Position numbers and translations under genes: made by a program
Notes under the pieces: model-generated
Database searches by the model: none
What the model saw: only the letters and a program-made list of their open reading frames with translations
Told to the model about the DNA's origin: nothing
In this document: positions 47,108 through 57,708 of the stretch, piece by piece
Layout: each line of letters begins with the position of its first letter
Numbering within the stretch: the stretch's first letter is position 1
Assembly: GCA_947650365.1 (NCBI GenBank)
Contig: OX393549.1
Location: forward strand, 24,541,347 to 24,605,346
From: Chamaelirium japonicum
Taxonomy: Eukaryota; Streptophyta; Magnoliopsida; Liliales; Melanthiaceae
Direction of reading: 5' to 3'
Length of the DNA: 64,000 nt

Positions 47108-49507
47108 CTACTCGAACCAGATCTGAAGCTGCCAGGCTGTCTTCTGTCGGCGTCGGCTGTAGATACGTGTCGTCGGCGGCCTTGCACCGGTGTCCCCACC
47201 AACCCTCCTGGGGTGGGAAGAACTCGACCCTGTCGAGTGAGCCCCCTGGCAGTTCTGGTAGTGCTCTAAGAGATTCAGGTCGAGCCGCTGAAGTTCCTCC
47301 CGAGCAAGGTTTAAAATCACGGTATCGGTCGCGGTATCGGTCGATGCCGAACCGGTATGTACCGGCCGGTACGTACCCGTACCGGCCGGTACGGACCGGT
47401 ACCGGTTGAGAAAAAAAACCTTAAAAAAATCCAAAAAACCAAAAAAAAAAAAAATTTAACCTGTCGGTACCGGTCCGTACCGGCCGTACCGGTCGGTACC
47501 GGCCTGTACCGGCCTGAACCGGCCGATACGGACCGGTACGTACCGGTACCGGCCGATACGGGCCAGGTATCGGGATCGGATGCAGTACCGGTCTCGAACC
47601 GGCCAAAACCGGTACGTACCGGCCGGTACGTACCGGTATCGGCCGAGATTTAAAACCCTGCTCCCGAGTGATCCATGCATCTTCCGAGTCTGGTCTACCT
47701 CTCCAGCGAACAAGGTAGCGCTGATAGCCTCCGTCCTGAGTCGACACAACCTGGTCATCCAAAATACTGTCAATTTGCTCATTTTGCATTTGCAGTGGTA
47801 GCGGCGGGGGTTCAAATTGTGGCATAGGATCTACTGCAGTAGGGGTGCCTGTGTCAAGGGACGGTTCAAGAAAGGGGTCATCGGGAATCATTGCTGGACC
47901 TTTAAAAGCTACTAAGTCTTCGATATTAAAAGTCGCACTGATTCCGTAGTCGTCTGGTAGATCAATGACATACGCATTGGACCCAATTCCCCTCAGAACT
48001 TTGAACGGACCGGCACTATGTGCTTGTAATTTTTTGAGAGTCCTCGCAGGAAACCGCTCTGGTCGTATAGGGACCATCACATAGTCTCCCACTTGGAACT
48101 CCTTGTAACGTCTTCTTGAATCAGCTAAGTTCTTATAAGTGTTATTTGCATCATGAATACGCTTATTAATCTCCTTATGCAAATCATGTAGATGCTGTGC
48201 AAAGGACTCTGCTGACTCGGAAATCCTACTATTAGGTGCCATAGGAATGAGATCTATAGGCTTTCTAGGTTTATACCCATGGACGACTTCAAATGGACTC
48301 ATGCCAATGGATGTATTGACTGAACTGTTGTAGGCGAACTCTGCGGTCGTCAAAATTAGATTCCAGTTACGCTCATGCTCTCCGACCAGACATCGTAAAA
48401 GGCTTCCCAAACTTCTATTAACTACTTCTGTCTGACCGTCAGTTTGGGGATGGTAAGCCGTAGAGAATTTTAGCCTTGTACCCATCATATGCTAGAGAGT
48501 TTTCCAAAAATAACTCATGAATTTGACGTCTCTGTCTGACACTATTGACTTGGGTAATCCATGCAATCTGACTACCTCATTGAAATAAAACTTCGCGATC
48601 TTTGAAGCGTCAGATGTTTTGGTACATGGAATGAAGTGGGCAATTTTTGAGAAACGGCCCACTACGACGAAGATGGAATCGTGCTTTCGAAAAGTTTGAG
48701 GAAGCCCTAGCACGAAATCCATGCTGACATCTTGCCATGGGAGATTTGGCACTGGCAGTGGAGTATAGAGACCCGTATTTTGCTTACGTTGCTTAGCTAA
48801 TTGGCAAGTTCGACACTAGCCTACTAACCTCGCAACATCTCTCTTTAAGCTTGGCCAGTAAAACTGGTCTTCTACTGCCTGTATTGTCATGTCACTCCCG
48901 AAATGACCTGCCAGTCCTCCGGCGTGCAACTCCCAAATCAGAAAATCCCGGAGCGATGTTCGCGGGATACAGAGTTGATTGGCCCTGAATAAGTATTCCT
49001 CATGAAGGAAGTAATCATCTGTCTCTCGCACAAACTTATCTTGCAATGCTTTGAATATCTCCCCAAAGTCAGGGCAATCCTCATAGTCGCCCTTGATTCG
49101 CTCAAAATCGACCACCTTTGCGCTCATAGCAAATAGTAGGACCACTCTTCGGCTTAGCGCATCAACGGCTTTGTTGTCAACTCCCGCCTTATGTTTCAGG
49201 ACAAAGGTATAGGCCTGCAGAAATTCAACCCAATGCCCATGTCTCGAGTTTAGGTTCTTCTGAGAGTTGAGGTACTTCAGAGCCTCGTGGTCTGAGTACA
49301 GGACGAACTCTTGCGGTAGCAAATAATGACACGCCAATATCTTAATGCCTGGACTACCGCGTAAAACTCCTTATCATATGTGGAATACCTCATTTTAGCT
49401 TCATTTATCTTCTCACTAAAATAAGCTATGGGGTGTCCCTCTTGACTCAGTACTCCTCCTATGCCTACCCCAGATGCGTCACATGCTACTTCAAACACCT
49501 TCATAAA
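47108..49507 (-). pseudogene. pol: Family-B RNase H, integrase and chromodomain, minus-strand arm
   Basis: Minus-strand counterpart of 41497-43528 with fewer lesions: RNase H ([19 protein letters not shown] near 49450-49504), integrase ([44 protein letters not shown]) and chromodomain (DGGYQRYLVRWRGRPDSED). It is split by stops near 48487 and 48812, a frameshift near 49330, and a 356-bp hAT MITE at 47305-47660. It ends LQIWFE-stop as in the other arm. Confidence 0.9.
47305..47660. mobile_element. hAT-type MITE with 8-bp TSD
   Basis: CTCCCGAG is duplicated exactly at 47297-47304 and 47661-47668. The ends are inverted: CAAGGTTTAAAATC on the left and, on the complement of the right, CAGGGTTTTAAATC. 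An 8-bp TSD with CARGG ends is diagnostic of hAT elements. The interior consists almost wholly of short GGTACCGGCCGGTACGTACC-like palindromic units. It is absent from the matching place in the other arm, so it arrived after the inverted duplication. Confidence 0.9.
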
Positions 49508-49509
49508 TT

Positions 49510-50185
49510 TGATGCGGGAGCAGATTCGACAAGCACGTGTTTCGAGGCTTGAATAAGAATAATATAATTATTTTCGGATTTGAGAATTCTTGAAAATAGT
49601 ATTTTCGGGATAAAATATAAAATTCAGAATAAAATAATTATTTTATTCCGAAATTATTATTTTAATCCGAAAATATGTTATTTTCGGATTTATTAAATAT
49701 GGTAGTTTTAAAAATATCTTTTAGGAAAGATTTGGATAGATTTAGGTATTTTAAATTTGGTAGTAGTTATCTTTATTTATGGATAATTTTAAAGATAGGG
49801 ATATGATGGATTAGGAAGTTAATTAGGTGAGATCTTTATCTCATCAGTGGTTATCATCTTTATCTCTTTATTTTAGGAAGTTGTTATCTTTGTTATTCTG
49901 TTAAATCATATGAGCTTATCTCTTATGATCTTATCTGTTAGAGTTTTTTTTTATTTAAAGGCCATGAAGCCCCCCATTGTAATGATATTGATTGAATGAT
50001 GAATGAAAAAAATGGCAATTATTTGCTTTGATTCCTGTGAGAGGTTTCGTATTGCGTTCCTGAGAGAGGATCGAAGAGCGAGAGGCTCGCCGGCGTGAGG
50101 TCGGATTACCGTCGGTGCGAGGCCGACCACCCCCTTCACCCTTCCATCCCCTCCCCTACGCTATCGCCACGATCGTCCTGTGTCA
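49510..50185 (+). repeat. Family-A LTR, copy 4 (3' LTR of the composite)
   Basis: Full length, same orientation as copies 1 and 2, ending CGTCCTGTGTCA and followed by ATATG, the partner of the duplication before copy 1. Confidence 0.93.
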
Positions 50186-50190
50186 ATATG

Positions 50191-52135
50191 GTTTTATTAC
50201 TTAGTGAACTTTTTGCCATGATAGTAAGGTAGGTAGCTACCTTACCTTCAGCCTATTCATTTCTCTTTGATTTCATTAGTTGTCGCCAAGTTGTCAACAA
50301 TATGTTGTGGTGATCTTTCCTAAATTAGAGATATTTCACATCGTTGCTAATCTAAAAGAACTAATTTTTCATATTTATATATGGTCATTGTTTGTTCCTT
50401 TATGTGGTATATAATAGCGTTTTGAGTAAATGTATTGTGATGTAATTGAACTGAAGCTTTACTTTTTGAAGTGTCTTTGATACTTTCATCTTGTTGTTTC
50501 TCTTGGGAAAGTGTTCAAAAATGACAATAGGACCAGCAATGGGTGTTTTGCACTGTAGACTTTAGAAACAATGTCGATAAGAATGTTGAATTGGATAGCT
50601 GATGCGTGTCCTGTGGACACTTATACTGTATAAGTTATACATATGGGATCTCTTTGGAGAACTGATTTGGGACTTAATCGAGGGGTTCCACCTTCTTTTA
50701 TACTAACGACTACCCACAATAACTTATTGAAAACAAGTAGTTATGCAACCAAGAGATACTATGTGGAATTCAATCTAGCTAGCAAATGATTCACCTTATA
50801 GTGTCAAACTCATAGTAGACGCAGAAACTGACATAACAGCCCCCAAATCTGCTAAGGCAGTGTCATGATAAAATAAATGCAAGTAGTATAATCCCAACAT
50901 CTAGAGGCTAGCAACCGTAAATATAGGAGGGATGTAAGTGGGCACGATTCCTCACCGATTCCAAGTGCAGGACAATACAATTAGGGGAAATAATGCTCAT
51001 GGCGGCATGCGAGTGATCCATCGTTCACCCAAAGATGGAAGACAACAGAGTATAGTATATGAAGGTATATCAGGGCTGGCGAAAGCCAAGGGTAGGAGGA
51101 ACTTATATAAATGAAGGGTAGTGCAGTGCACCACAACTCGTTGATGCGAAATCACAGAAGGCATAGAAGCTGCAAAAGAACCAATGAGCTGCCAAGTATG
51201 ATTTATAGAGGAGTTATAGTAGAGGCATAGGTGATATTTGGGAAGGTTAGAACATGGTGCGGAAATGCTATGGTTGTGAATTGACGTCATATATATCTAA
51301 GTAGATGGCAATAATTGGTTCTTTTTTATTTCTCATGCACTTTCAGTGTCTCAGACACTGATCAGTATAATTTAAGGCTATCATCATTTGTTTGTTCATA
51401 ATTAGATTATGATTATTTAGGTGTACTTTGTTGGTCTGTTATTTTTGACATGTCCAGGAAAATTGTATATCAAAGTCATAGTTGCAGTTATTAGTTATTC
51501 TAGAATTGGCATTCTGCTGAATGTCTGCATGTACACTTCAAGAACTTTGTGCAATCACATTTGATATTGAAGCAATTTTCAGCCTGAGGGTATTGTTGAC
51601 TTCTCTCAGTTTTCTAATCGTAAACTAGTGTTCATGCTACTGTGGTTGCATTTTTTATTTTATTTCGACTCTTGATATAATCTTCGACAAGATAGTTGTT
51701 GACTACCCTTTTCCCTAGTGTCTATGGGACTGGGAAAGCTTCCATGTCTATTTCGGGCCTTTCTGCATTCTCCTACTCTTCAACTTATTCCCCTTCGCCT
51801 TCAATTTTCTACCTCTTCTTGCTGTCAGTGTGAAATATCAGGAAAACGTTTGACTATAATCCCAAAAATTAACAGAGACAAGCAAACTACCAACATAACT
51901 CTTCTAGCCTTTTTTCCCTTTGCTTTTGAGGTTTCCATTTACCAATTGTGAGTGAATAACTTGAGAAGATCCAATTTCAGTTGCAAGAGCAGGTCAAATA
52001 GGTTCCTAAGGCCATGGCGAGGAGCATTTTGCCATGTCAGCTGCTCCATGCATCTTAGCAAATTCTGTTTGTGGACTATTGTGCTTCTAATCAGTTGATA
52101 ATCCACCATTATCCTACTAATCCAAGGTTTGTACA

Positions 52136-52139
<4 letters not shown>
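50191..52139. other. Continuation of the NBS1 intron or gene flank
   Basis: AT-rich, no retroelement coding sequence. I looked for the BRCT and C-terminal regions of NBS1 and recognised neither. Short frames at 50997-51290 and 51718-51951 have no recognisable family. Confidence 0.4.

Positions 52140-52219
<80 letters not shown>
52140..52219. repeat. (CT)n microsatellite
   Basis: About 40 CT dinucleotides without interruption. Confidence 0.98.
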
Positions 52220-52220
<1 letters not shown>

Positions 52221-54830
52221 AGTGGATGTGTAGAATCTAACAATTATCAATTCATGTAGAAACAAAGACCTTTCTTTGCCTCTTTATGCCATAGGTTTCC
52301 AAAGGATTAGCAGATCCAGCGCGATTGAAAAAATCTATAATTCACATGTTATTATGTGCATAGATTAACAATTTTGTTCTAAAATTCCTTTATGTCATGC
52401 TCGTGCCTATACCAATGTGCCGTGTTACTTCAATGTCATACACTTGGCACTTGTTTGGGTTTTCCCTGTGTTAATTGATCCTTCAATATTAGTCTAAATA
52501 ACTCTTGTTGACCTTGTATCTTTGTTGCACATGCCCACACCATCTTAATTATTTTTCGTTCTCTTTTATGATTAATGCAACTCCTGTACTTCACCCAATG
52601 TTCTCATTTCTAATCTCTAGCGACTTATCCACGTCAACATTCTTATCAAGGTGATGCTCATCCTAATGTGCTTGGACTCTTCTTTTGTGCTTGGATTTTT
52701 TGTCACCTAACATTATGATCCATAATATATTGAAGATCTTATTATTCTCTTGTATAATTCCATCAAGTGTCAAAGGCATATGTTGCCCATAATACCCTAA
52801 GAACAGCACTACACCTACTTGGCTCCAACCATAATACATGCTTCTTCATCTGTCTCTACTCATATCAAGATAAAGATCGCTTTGTATCAGGACCATTAAT
52901 AAGTTTTAGGGAAATTTATATAGTTCCCATTGTGCTAATCCACCCCTTTAGCCTGCAATGGTAGGTCCCCCGTATGGGAAGTTTTGTTCTTACAATCACG
53001 GACAGCAAGTAGTAAACTACACCCATCCTGTAGATGCCAAGGAGTGGATATTCCCCTCCATTTATATATAGCGTCATGCTTACTGTATAGGTCAGAATTT
53101 GTGCTTCTAGAAATCTTGTGTAGCACATCGTGGCATTGAAGCTCTCTCTCTTTTGTCCTTGTTGAAAGTGTTTTCACCAAAAGTAGATCAATAGTCGTTT
53201 AAAAACTCTAGGAGGAGGAGCAACCCTCCAAAAAAAAAAACTTAGCCCTAAAACTTCAGCATAACATGATTATAATAACATTAGGAATCAATAATACTGA
53301 TATATTTGTAAATTATAAGTTGTAATTGTGTGATTTTCATTACCATTTCAGGTTGTTGAAATTTGAAGTTCATTTAATTACACAGATCTTGGTTGGCACT
53401 TGGCCTTTGTACTTTGAGATGTGAATTCACCTTGTTCATTTATTTGTGCTTCAACATAAACTTTGGGTGACTTAGAGAACAGAAGTTAACTGCAAAAAAA
53501 GAGAGAACTGAAGTTCAATATCCTCATTGTGGAATTTGCAAATGTATTCTTGATGAGCTTTGATGAAGTGTATAACCAAACAACTATTCTCACTGCTTTT
53601 TCTTGGCGCTCTCTTATTCCCTTCTTATATTTTCTTTATTTCATGGTCATTTCCAATTAGCTGACATGAATCAAGCAATTTATATTATCTCATGTTACCA
53701 AATTTGAAAATCTTCATAACATCCAATGATAGAATCCAAATAAATCAGTGAATCATAGTATTATCTTGAAGCAAGGATTGTATCACTTGCACCAATACTG
53801 CTATATCTGTGTAAATGTTGAGGTTGCTCCAGTCATGAGCTATGTACTGTAACGAAACTTCAGAGTCTGAGAGAAACTATAGAAGCTAACGGTAAATTAA
53901 TCAAGTAAAAGTCGATCTGCTTGAGTTTGCATTTGTATACTTTTCTATGCCACTTTGCATTTCATTTTATGGAGCACACATCTTTTATGTGTTATCATTG
54001 TATCTTCCTTCACTGTGTCAAAGTGCGCCATTGATTTATATGCTATTTCTGTAGGCAAGCAACTTCTGATGGTTTATCTTTGTAGTGCATAGATCAATGT
54101 GTGCTATATTTTCTTTTCAATTTAAAGGGAAAGTTTTTGTGTTGGTTATAAGTACTTAATAGTCTTTTTTTCTTTGCTCTCTATAACCACAACCATCAAG
54201 CCTTGGCCATCTATTTGGGGTCAGCTTTAAGGGCCCTTCACCATGCTATCCTGATGCCCTAGCATTAACGAATATCGAATTAGGATTCATTTATAGGTTA
54301 AGTTACTTTTTTATTACTGGTTTTCAATCTAAAATCAACCCTCAAACTTTTCATTTGGACTGGGAGCCAGCATTGGCAATTTCTTTCTTCTTCTCCAATA
54401 TCCTTTGGTACTATTGTACGGTTTGTACCTAAAATAGCAAATATTTATTCATCATTTATTAACTCATAATATATCTTGTTAAAGAAATATTTGCTACTCG
54501 ACAATTTTAGCAGGCTTTCCAAGCACTTCAAGTATTTAAATATTGTTTGATCGATAATAATTGGAGGATTTATAGTCTCGGTTTATGTAGTAACATCATT
54601 TTTCATCATTTTCATTTGATTTAGTGTTTATTCTATCACGAATTTTACTATTTTTAAGCAACTCCTATTTTTCTCAAATTTCATGATAACCTAGTAACTT
54701 AAGGAGCAAAAGCACATGAGAATCTGTCTGATTTTATCCATACCCCCCCAGGTAAATCCACACTTTTGGGTCCCTACATCCTTCCATACTTTTGCATGAG
54801 TTCCCATTTTACCCTTCACCTTATCCATTA
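52220..54830. other. No recognisable gene
   Basis: AT-rich sequence. A patch at 52770-53180 has some protein-like frames on both strands, possibly a decayed retroelement, but no motif is clear enough to name. Confidence 0.35.
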
Positions 54831-54956
54831 ATCCATACCCAGTATTTTAAATCTTATGTCATAAAAACAAACATAAGGGCTAGGAATGTAATATGCCATT
54901 TTGACCCTTCCCATTCTATCCCTACACAAATCACAAATACCATCCAAGAATATTAC

Positions 54957-55216
54957 CCTTTTGCCACTAATCAATTGAGTCTTATTTATCCATTTAAAAA
55001 ACAAAGGGCTATTATGGGAATAAATCCCACTAACTCATTCTTCTTTCCATCCTACTTTTTGTTACCCATTTTGCCCTTCTCTTCTTTGCCACTAATCAAT
55101 TGAATCTTATTTATCCATTAAAAAAACAAGGGCTATAATGGGAAGGGCAATCCCACTAATCCTCTAACCCATTCTTCCTTCCATCCTACATTTTGTTCCC
55201 CATTTTACCCTTCTCA
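54957..55216. repeat. Tandem duplication of about 130 bp
   Basis: Two adjacent copies share TTTGCCACTAATCAATTGA, CTTATTTATCCATT, AACAAGGGCTATAATGGGA-like and TCCTACTTTTTGTTACCC blocks. A related segment precedes them (54837-54956) and another lies near 55720-55820. Confidence 0.7.
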
Positions 55217-55229
55217 ATCCTATGTTTTA

Positions 55230-55640
55230 AAACATCAAGGGAAATGTTTGGGTAGGGTATGGGCATTGGAACTATACCCGATTAACTTTCGAGTATGGGT
55301 ATGAACACCCCAATACCAATACCTTGCCCCTCTAACTTGTGACCCGACCCTGATCCGAAACATCTACTACGGGTATGGGTACAAATATACTTTGAGGTAT
55401 GGATATTGGTATGGGTTGTACAAAGTTTGAATATGGTATGGGTATGGGTTGTACAAGGTTTGGGTAGGATATGGGTATAGGAACTCTACCTGGTAGAGTA
55501 CGTATGGGTATAGAAACGCTACCCTATTAACGTTTGAGTATGGGTATGGGTATCTTAATACTTTTTACAAGGCTTAGGTAAGATATGGGTATAGAAACTT
55601 TACTCGATTAACTGTCAGGTATGGGTATGGGTACCTCAAT
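55230..55640. repeat. Degenerate GGTATGGGTA minisatellite
   Basis: Repeated GGTATGGGTATGGGT motifs alternate with a longer unit (ACTCTACCC..ATTAACTTTCGAG). No coding signal. Confidence 0.65.
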
Positions 55641-56280
55641 ACCTATATTTGACACTCGAAACCCGATTGTCTCTCTAACTTGTGTAGATAATACAATTTA
55701 ACATATATATAGCGTACATATACCCCATATTTGAATCCTATGTCATTAAAACAAAAGCAAGGAAGTGTTACATTCTTGCACTTCCCATTGTGGTCCTACA
55801 AAAATTACCAATATGCCCCTTTGATTATTTCATGTGTCCATACCCTATACTAAAATGACTTTAATTTGTGCACGTGTAAAAGGGTCCATAGATCAGCAAC
55901 TGTTGGACATGCAAGTATGCAACACATGTGCTCATTGCACTAGTTTGAAATCTAATTTGTGGGATTCTAGGATACTTTCCTTTAAACCAGGATTGTTCAG
56001 CTATACATATTTAGGACCGATTTTTTGTCCAGGTAGACAAATCAAGGTCATATAAAACACGATCATTAAAGACTGGAAAAGTGAAATGTATTGAATAATT
56101 TGTGTAGGGAATAAAACCATGCCAAGCCATGAGAATGATCTTTCAATTGTCAAGTTTCTTTTTTATCTAGAAAGCCTTGGCAGCTGATTGCAGCAGTTTA
56201 GTTTGTCCTTGTACTTGTACACTTACCACTTCGAAGGATTATTTGGTTTACCCCTTAAGCATTTCTTCATGCAACTTTCC
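55641..56280. other. Left flank of the minus-strand chromovirus
   Basis: No gene recognised. The last five bases before the LTR, TTTCC (56276-56280), are the expected left half of its target-site duplication. The right half is outside the window. Confidence 0.4.
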
Positions 56281-57699
56281 TGATGTGGAACAGTGTGTGT
56301 TAACAGGGAGTTCAATATTCGTTGAGCAGCGACAGGGTCGTCAATTTGCTCTGAGCCGAAACGGAAAATTAATTTAAACAAGTAATGTGGCTAATGGTTT
56401 TAACAAAGCCGAACATGCACACAAACAGTATTCCAACCCTTAAATAATTAAATAACATATGCTTGGTTATTAGCAGGGTCCCACGTGCAATATCAGGATT
56501 AGTAACGAACAGGGCTAAACAGAATCACACATCTCGCAGTTTATGGGAAAAACAGCAGTTTTCATAGATAAAACCTAGGAGATTTGATTACCGGCGCTAC
56601 CCTCGAATATTGACCGGGGAATAGAAAACTCACCTACTGAGGGTTGTGGGAAACCTCAGGGATCTTAGTTGGTGGCGGGGTCGATGTCGATGCAGGATCC
56701 TCAGTTTGGGGCGGGGCTTGAGCGAGGGCCCGGAGTGCCAACACGTTGGGGTGTACGGGCGCGCCGGAATGCCACCGTTGATGGTTCTCCGAGATCCCCA
56801 GTCGAGCTTTTGCGTCCTGGGCGACGAGGTAGGTGATGCGCTCCACGTACTCCTTCACGTTCTCGCCGGCGCTGAACTGGAAGTCGAGGAATGGGGAACG
56901 GATGTCGAGGAATCCGTCTTCGTCGTCGATCAAGCCGTGATCAACATCCGGATCAGCCATGTCGTCATGCCGAGGGGATGGGCTCTGCTGAGGTGGGGAG
57001 GTGGGGTTCGGGTTGGATCGCGGGGAAGGGGAGGGGATGGGATAGGGGTCGGACAGGGCCGGGTGTGGGAGGAGGGAGGGGTCGGGCAGCCGTGCGGGGA
57101 GGGAGGACGGCGACCGGTGGCGGGGCGCGGCCAAGGGGCAGGGGGGAGGATTCGGTCGGGCGGGCAAGGGGCAGGGGGGGTTCGGTTGGGTCGCGGGGAA
57201 GGGAAGGGGAGGGGATGGGGACCGAGCCGGCCGAGTAGGAGAGGAGGGAGGGGATCGGGGTGGGCGGCGGCACAGGGAGACGGGTCGAGGGCCGGATCGG
57301 GCGGCACAGGAGAGGGGGTGGGGGTCGAGGATGGCTTGCGGGGGAGAGAGAGAAAGAGAGGGGTGAGGGGCGGTGGTGTGGGCTGGGGAAAAGAAAGATA
57401 AGGGAGGGGCCAACTAGGGTTTCACACACTAGTCTGGGCCTAGGGTTTCACACCTAGGGTTTGGGTTTGGGGTTTCACACACCTCACCTTGGTTTCTCTC
57501 AACACGCATGTGGAGGAAAACAGAAATTTATTATTCATTGCATGCTGAAAGAAAAGACAATAGGCCTATATATAGGCTTACAATGACCAACAAAAAAGCC
57601 CACTAATCGAGGTGGGACTAAAAGTACTCTAATAAGAAAAAAAAACACAACCCACTAATAATGCGGGCTTGACCCAACATAAAAAATAAACAGCCAACA
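56281..57699 (-). repeat. 3' LTR of the minus-strand chromovirus
   Basis: Ends (on the plus strand, begins) at TGATGTGG. The other border is placed at TGTTGGCTGTT on the minus strand, just after the pol stop, and is approximate. It contains a TATA box (CCTATATATAGG near 57568), AATAATAAA-type polyadenylation sequence near 57530, and a GC-rich leader. Confidence 0.75.
56634..57413 (-). CDS. Unexplained 259-codon ORF within the LTR
   Basis: The first about 150 codons are Pro/Ser-rich, matching C-rich leader DNA, and may not be translated. From an internal Met (MADPDVDHGLIDDEDGFLD, near 56960) about 108 residues look like an ordinary acidic/amphipathic protein (SAGENVKEYVERITYLVAQD, LGISENHQRWHSG) with no motif I know. 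The stop TAG is immediately followed by a consensus donor (GTGAGT), so this may be a captured or spliced host-like 5' exon. The right LTR copy ends before this region, so conservation cannot be tested here. Confidence 0.35.
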   Translation of the reverse strand: MAPPLSFFSPAHTTAPHPSLSLSPPQAILDPHPLSCAARSGPRPVSLCRRPPRSPPSSPTRPARSPSPPLPFPATQPNPPCPLPARPNPPPCPLAAPRHRSPSSLPARLPDPSLLPHPALSDPYPIPSPSPRSNPNPTSPPQQSPSPRHDDMADPDVDHGLIDDEDGFLDIRSPFLDFQFSAGENVKEYVERITYLVAQDAKARLGISENHQRWHSGAPVHPNVLALRALAQAPPQTEDPASTSTPPPTKIPEVSHNPQ

Positions 57700-57708
57700 T
57701 GGCTAGAC

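Larger units (their letters stand above)
35901..50185 (+). mobile_element. Composite 14.3-kb retroelement inserted in the NBS1 intron
   Basis: Bounded by directly oriented LTRs (35901-36576 and 49510-50185) and by the 5-bp duplication ATATG at 35896-35900 and 50186-50190, so the outer LTRs were inserted as one unit. Between them lie a small non-autonomous internal region, a third direct LTR copy, a chromovirus protease-RT-RNaseH fragment, a truncated inverted LTR copy, and two head-to-head copies of chromovirus RNaseH-IN-LTR. LTR copies differ by only a few percent. Nested insertion plus rearrangement, or chimeric reverse transcription by template switching, could both produce this. Confidence 0.85.

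Noticed and set aside
51718..53180. Missing NBS1 BRCT exons downstream of the insertion
   Set aside because: I compared the frames here with the conserved BRCT pattern expected after the FHA linker and saw no match. The frames lack splice sites in the right phase.
57420..57490. Interstitial telomere repeat (TAGGGTTT-like motifs)
   Set aside because: Only three imperfect, irregularly spaced motifs. Such motifs are common in plant leader sequences.
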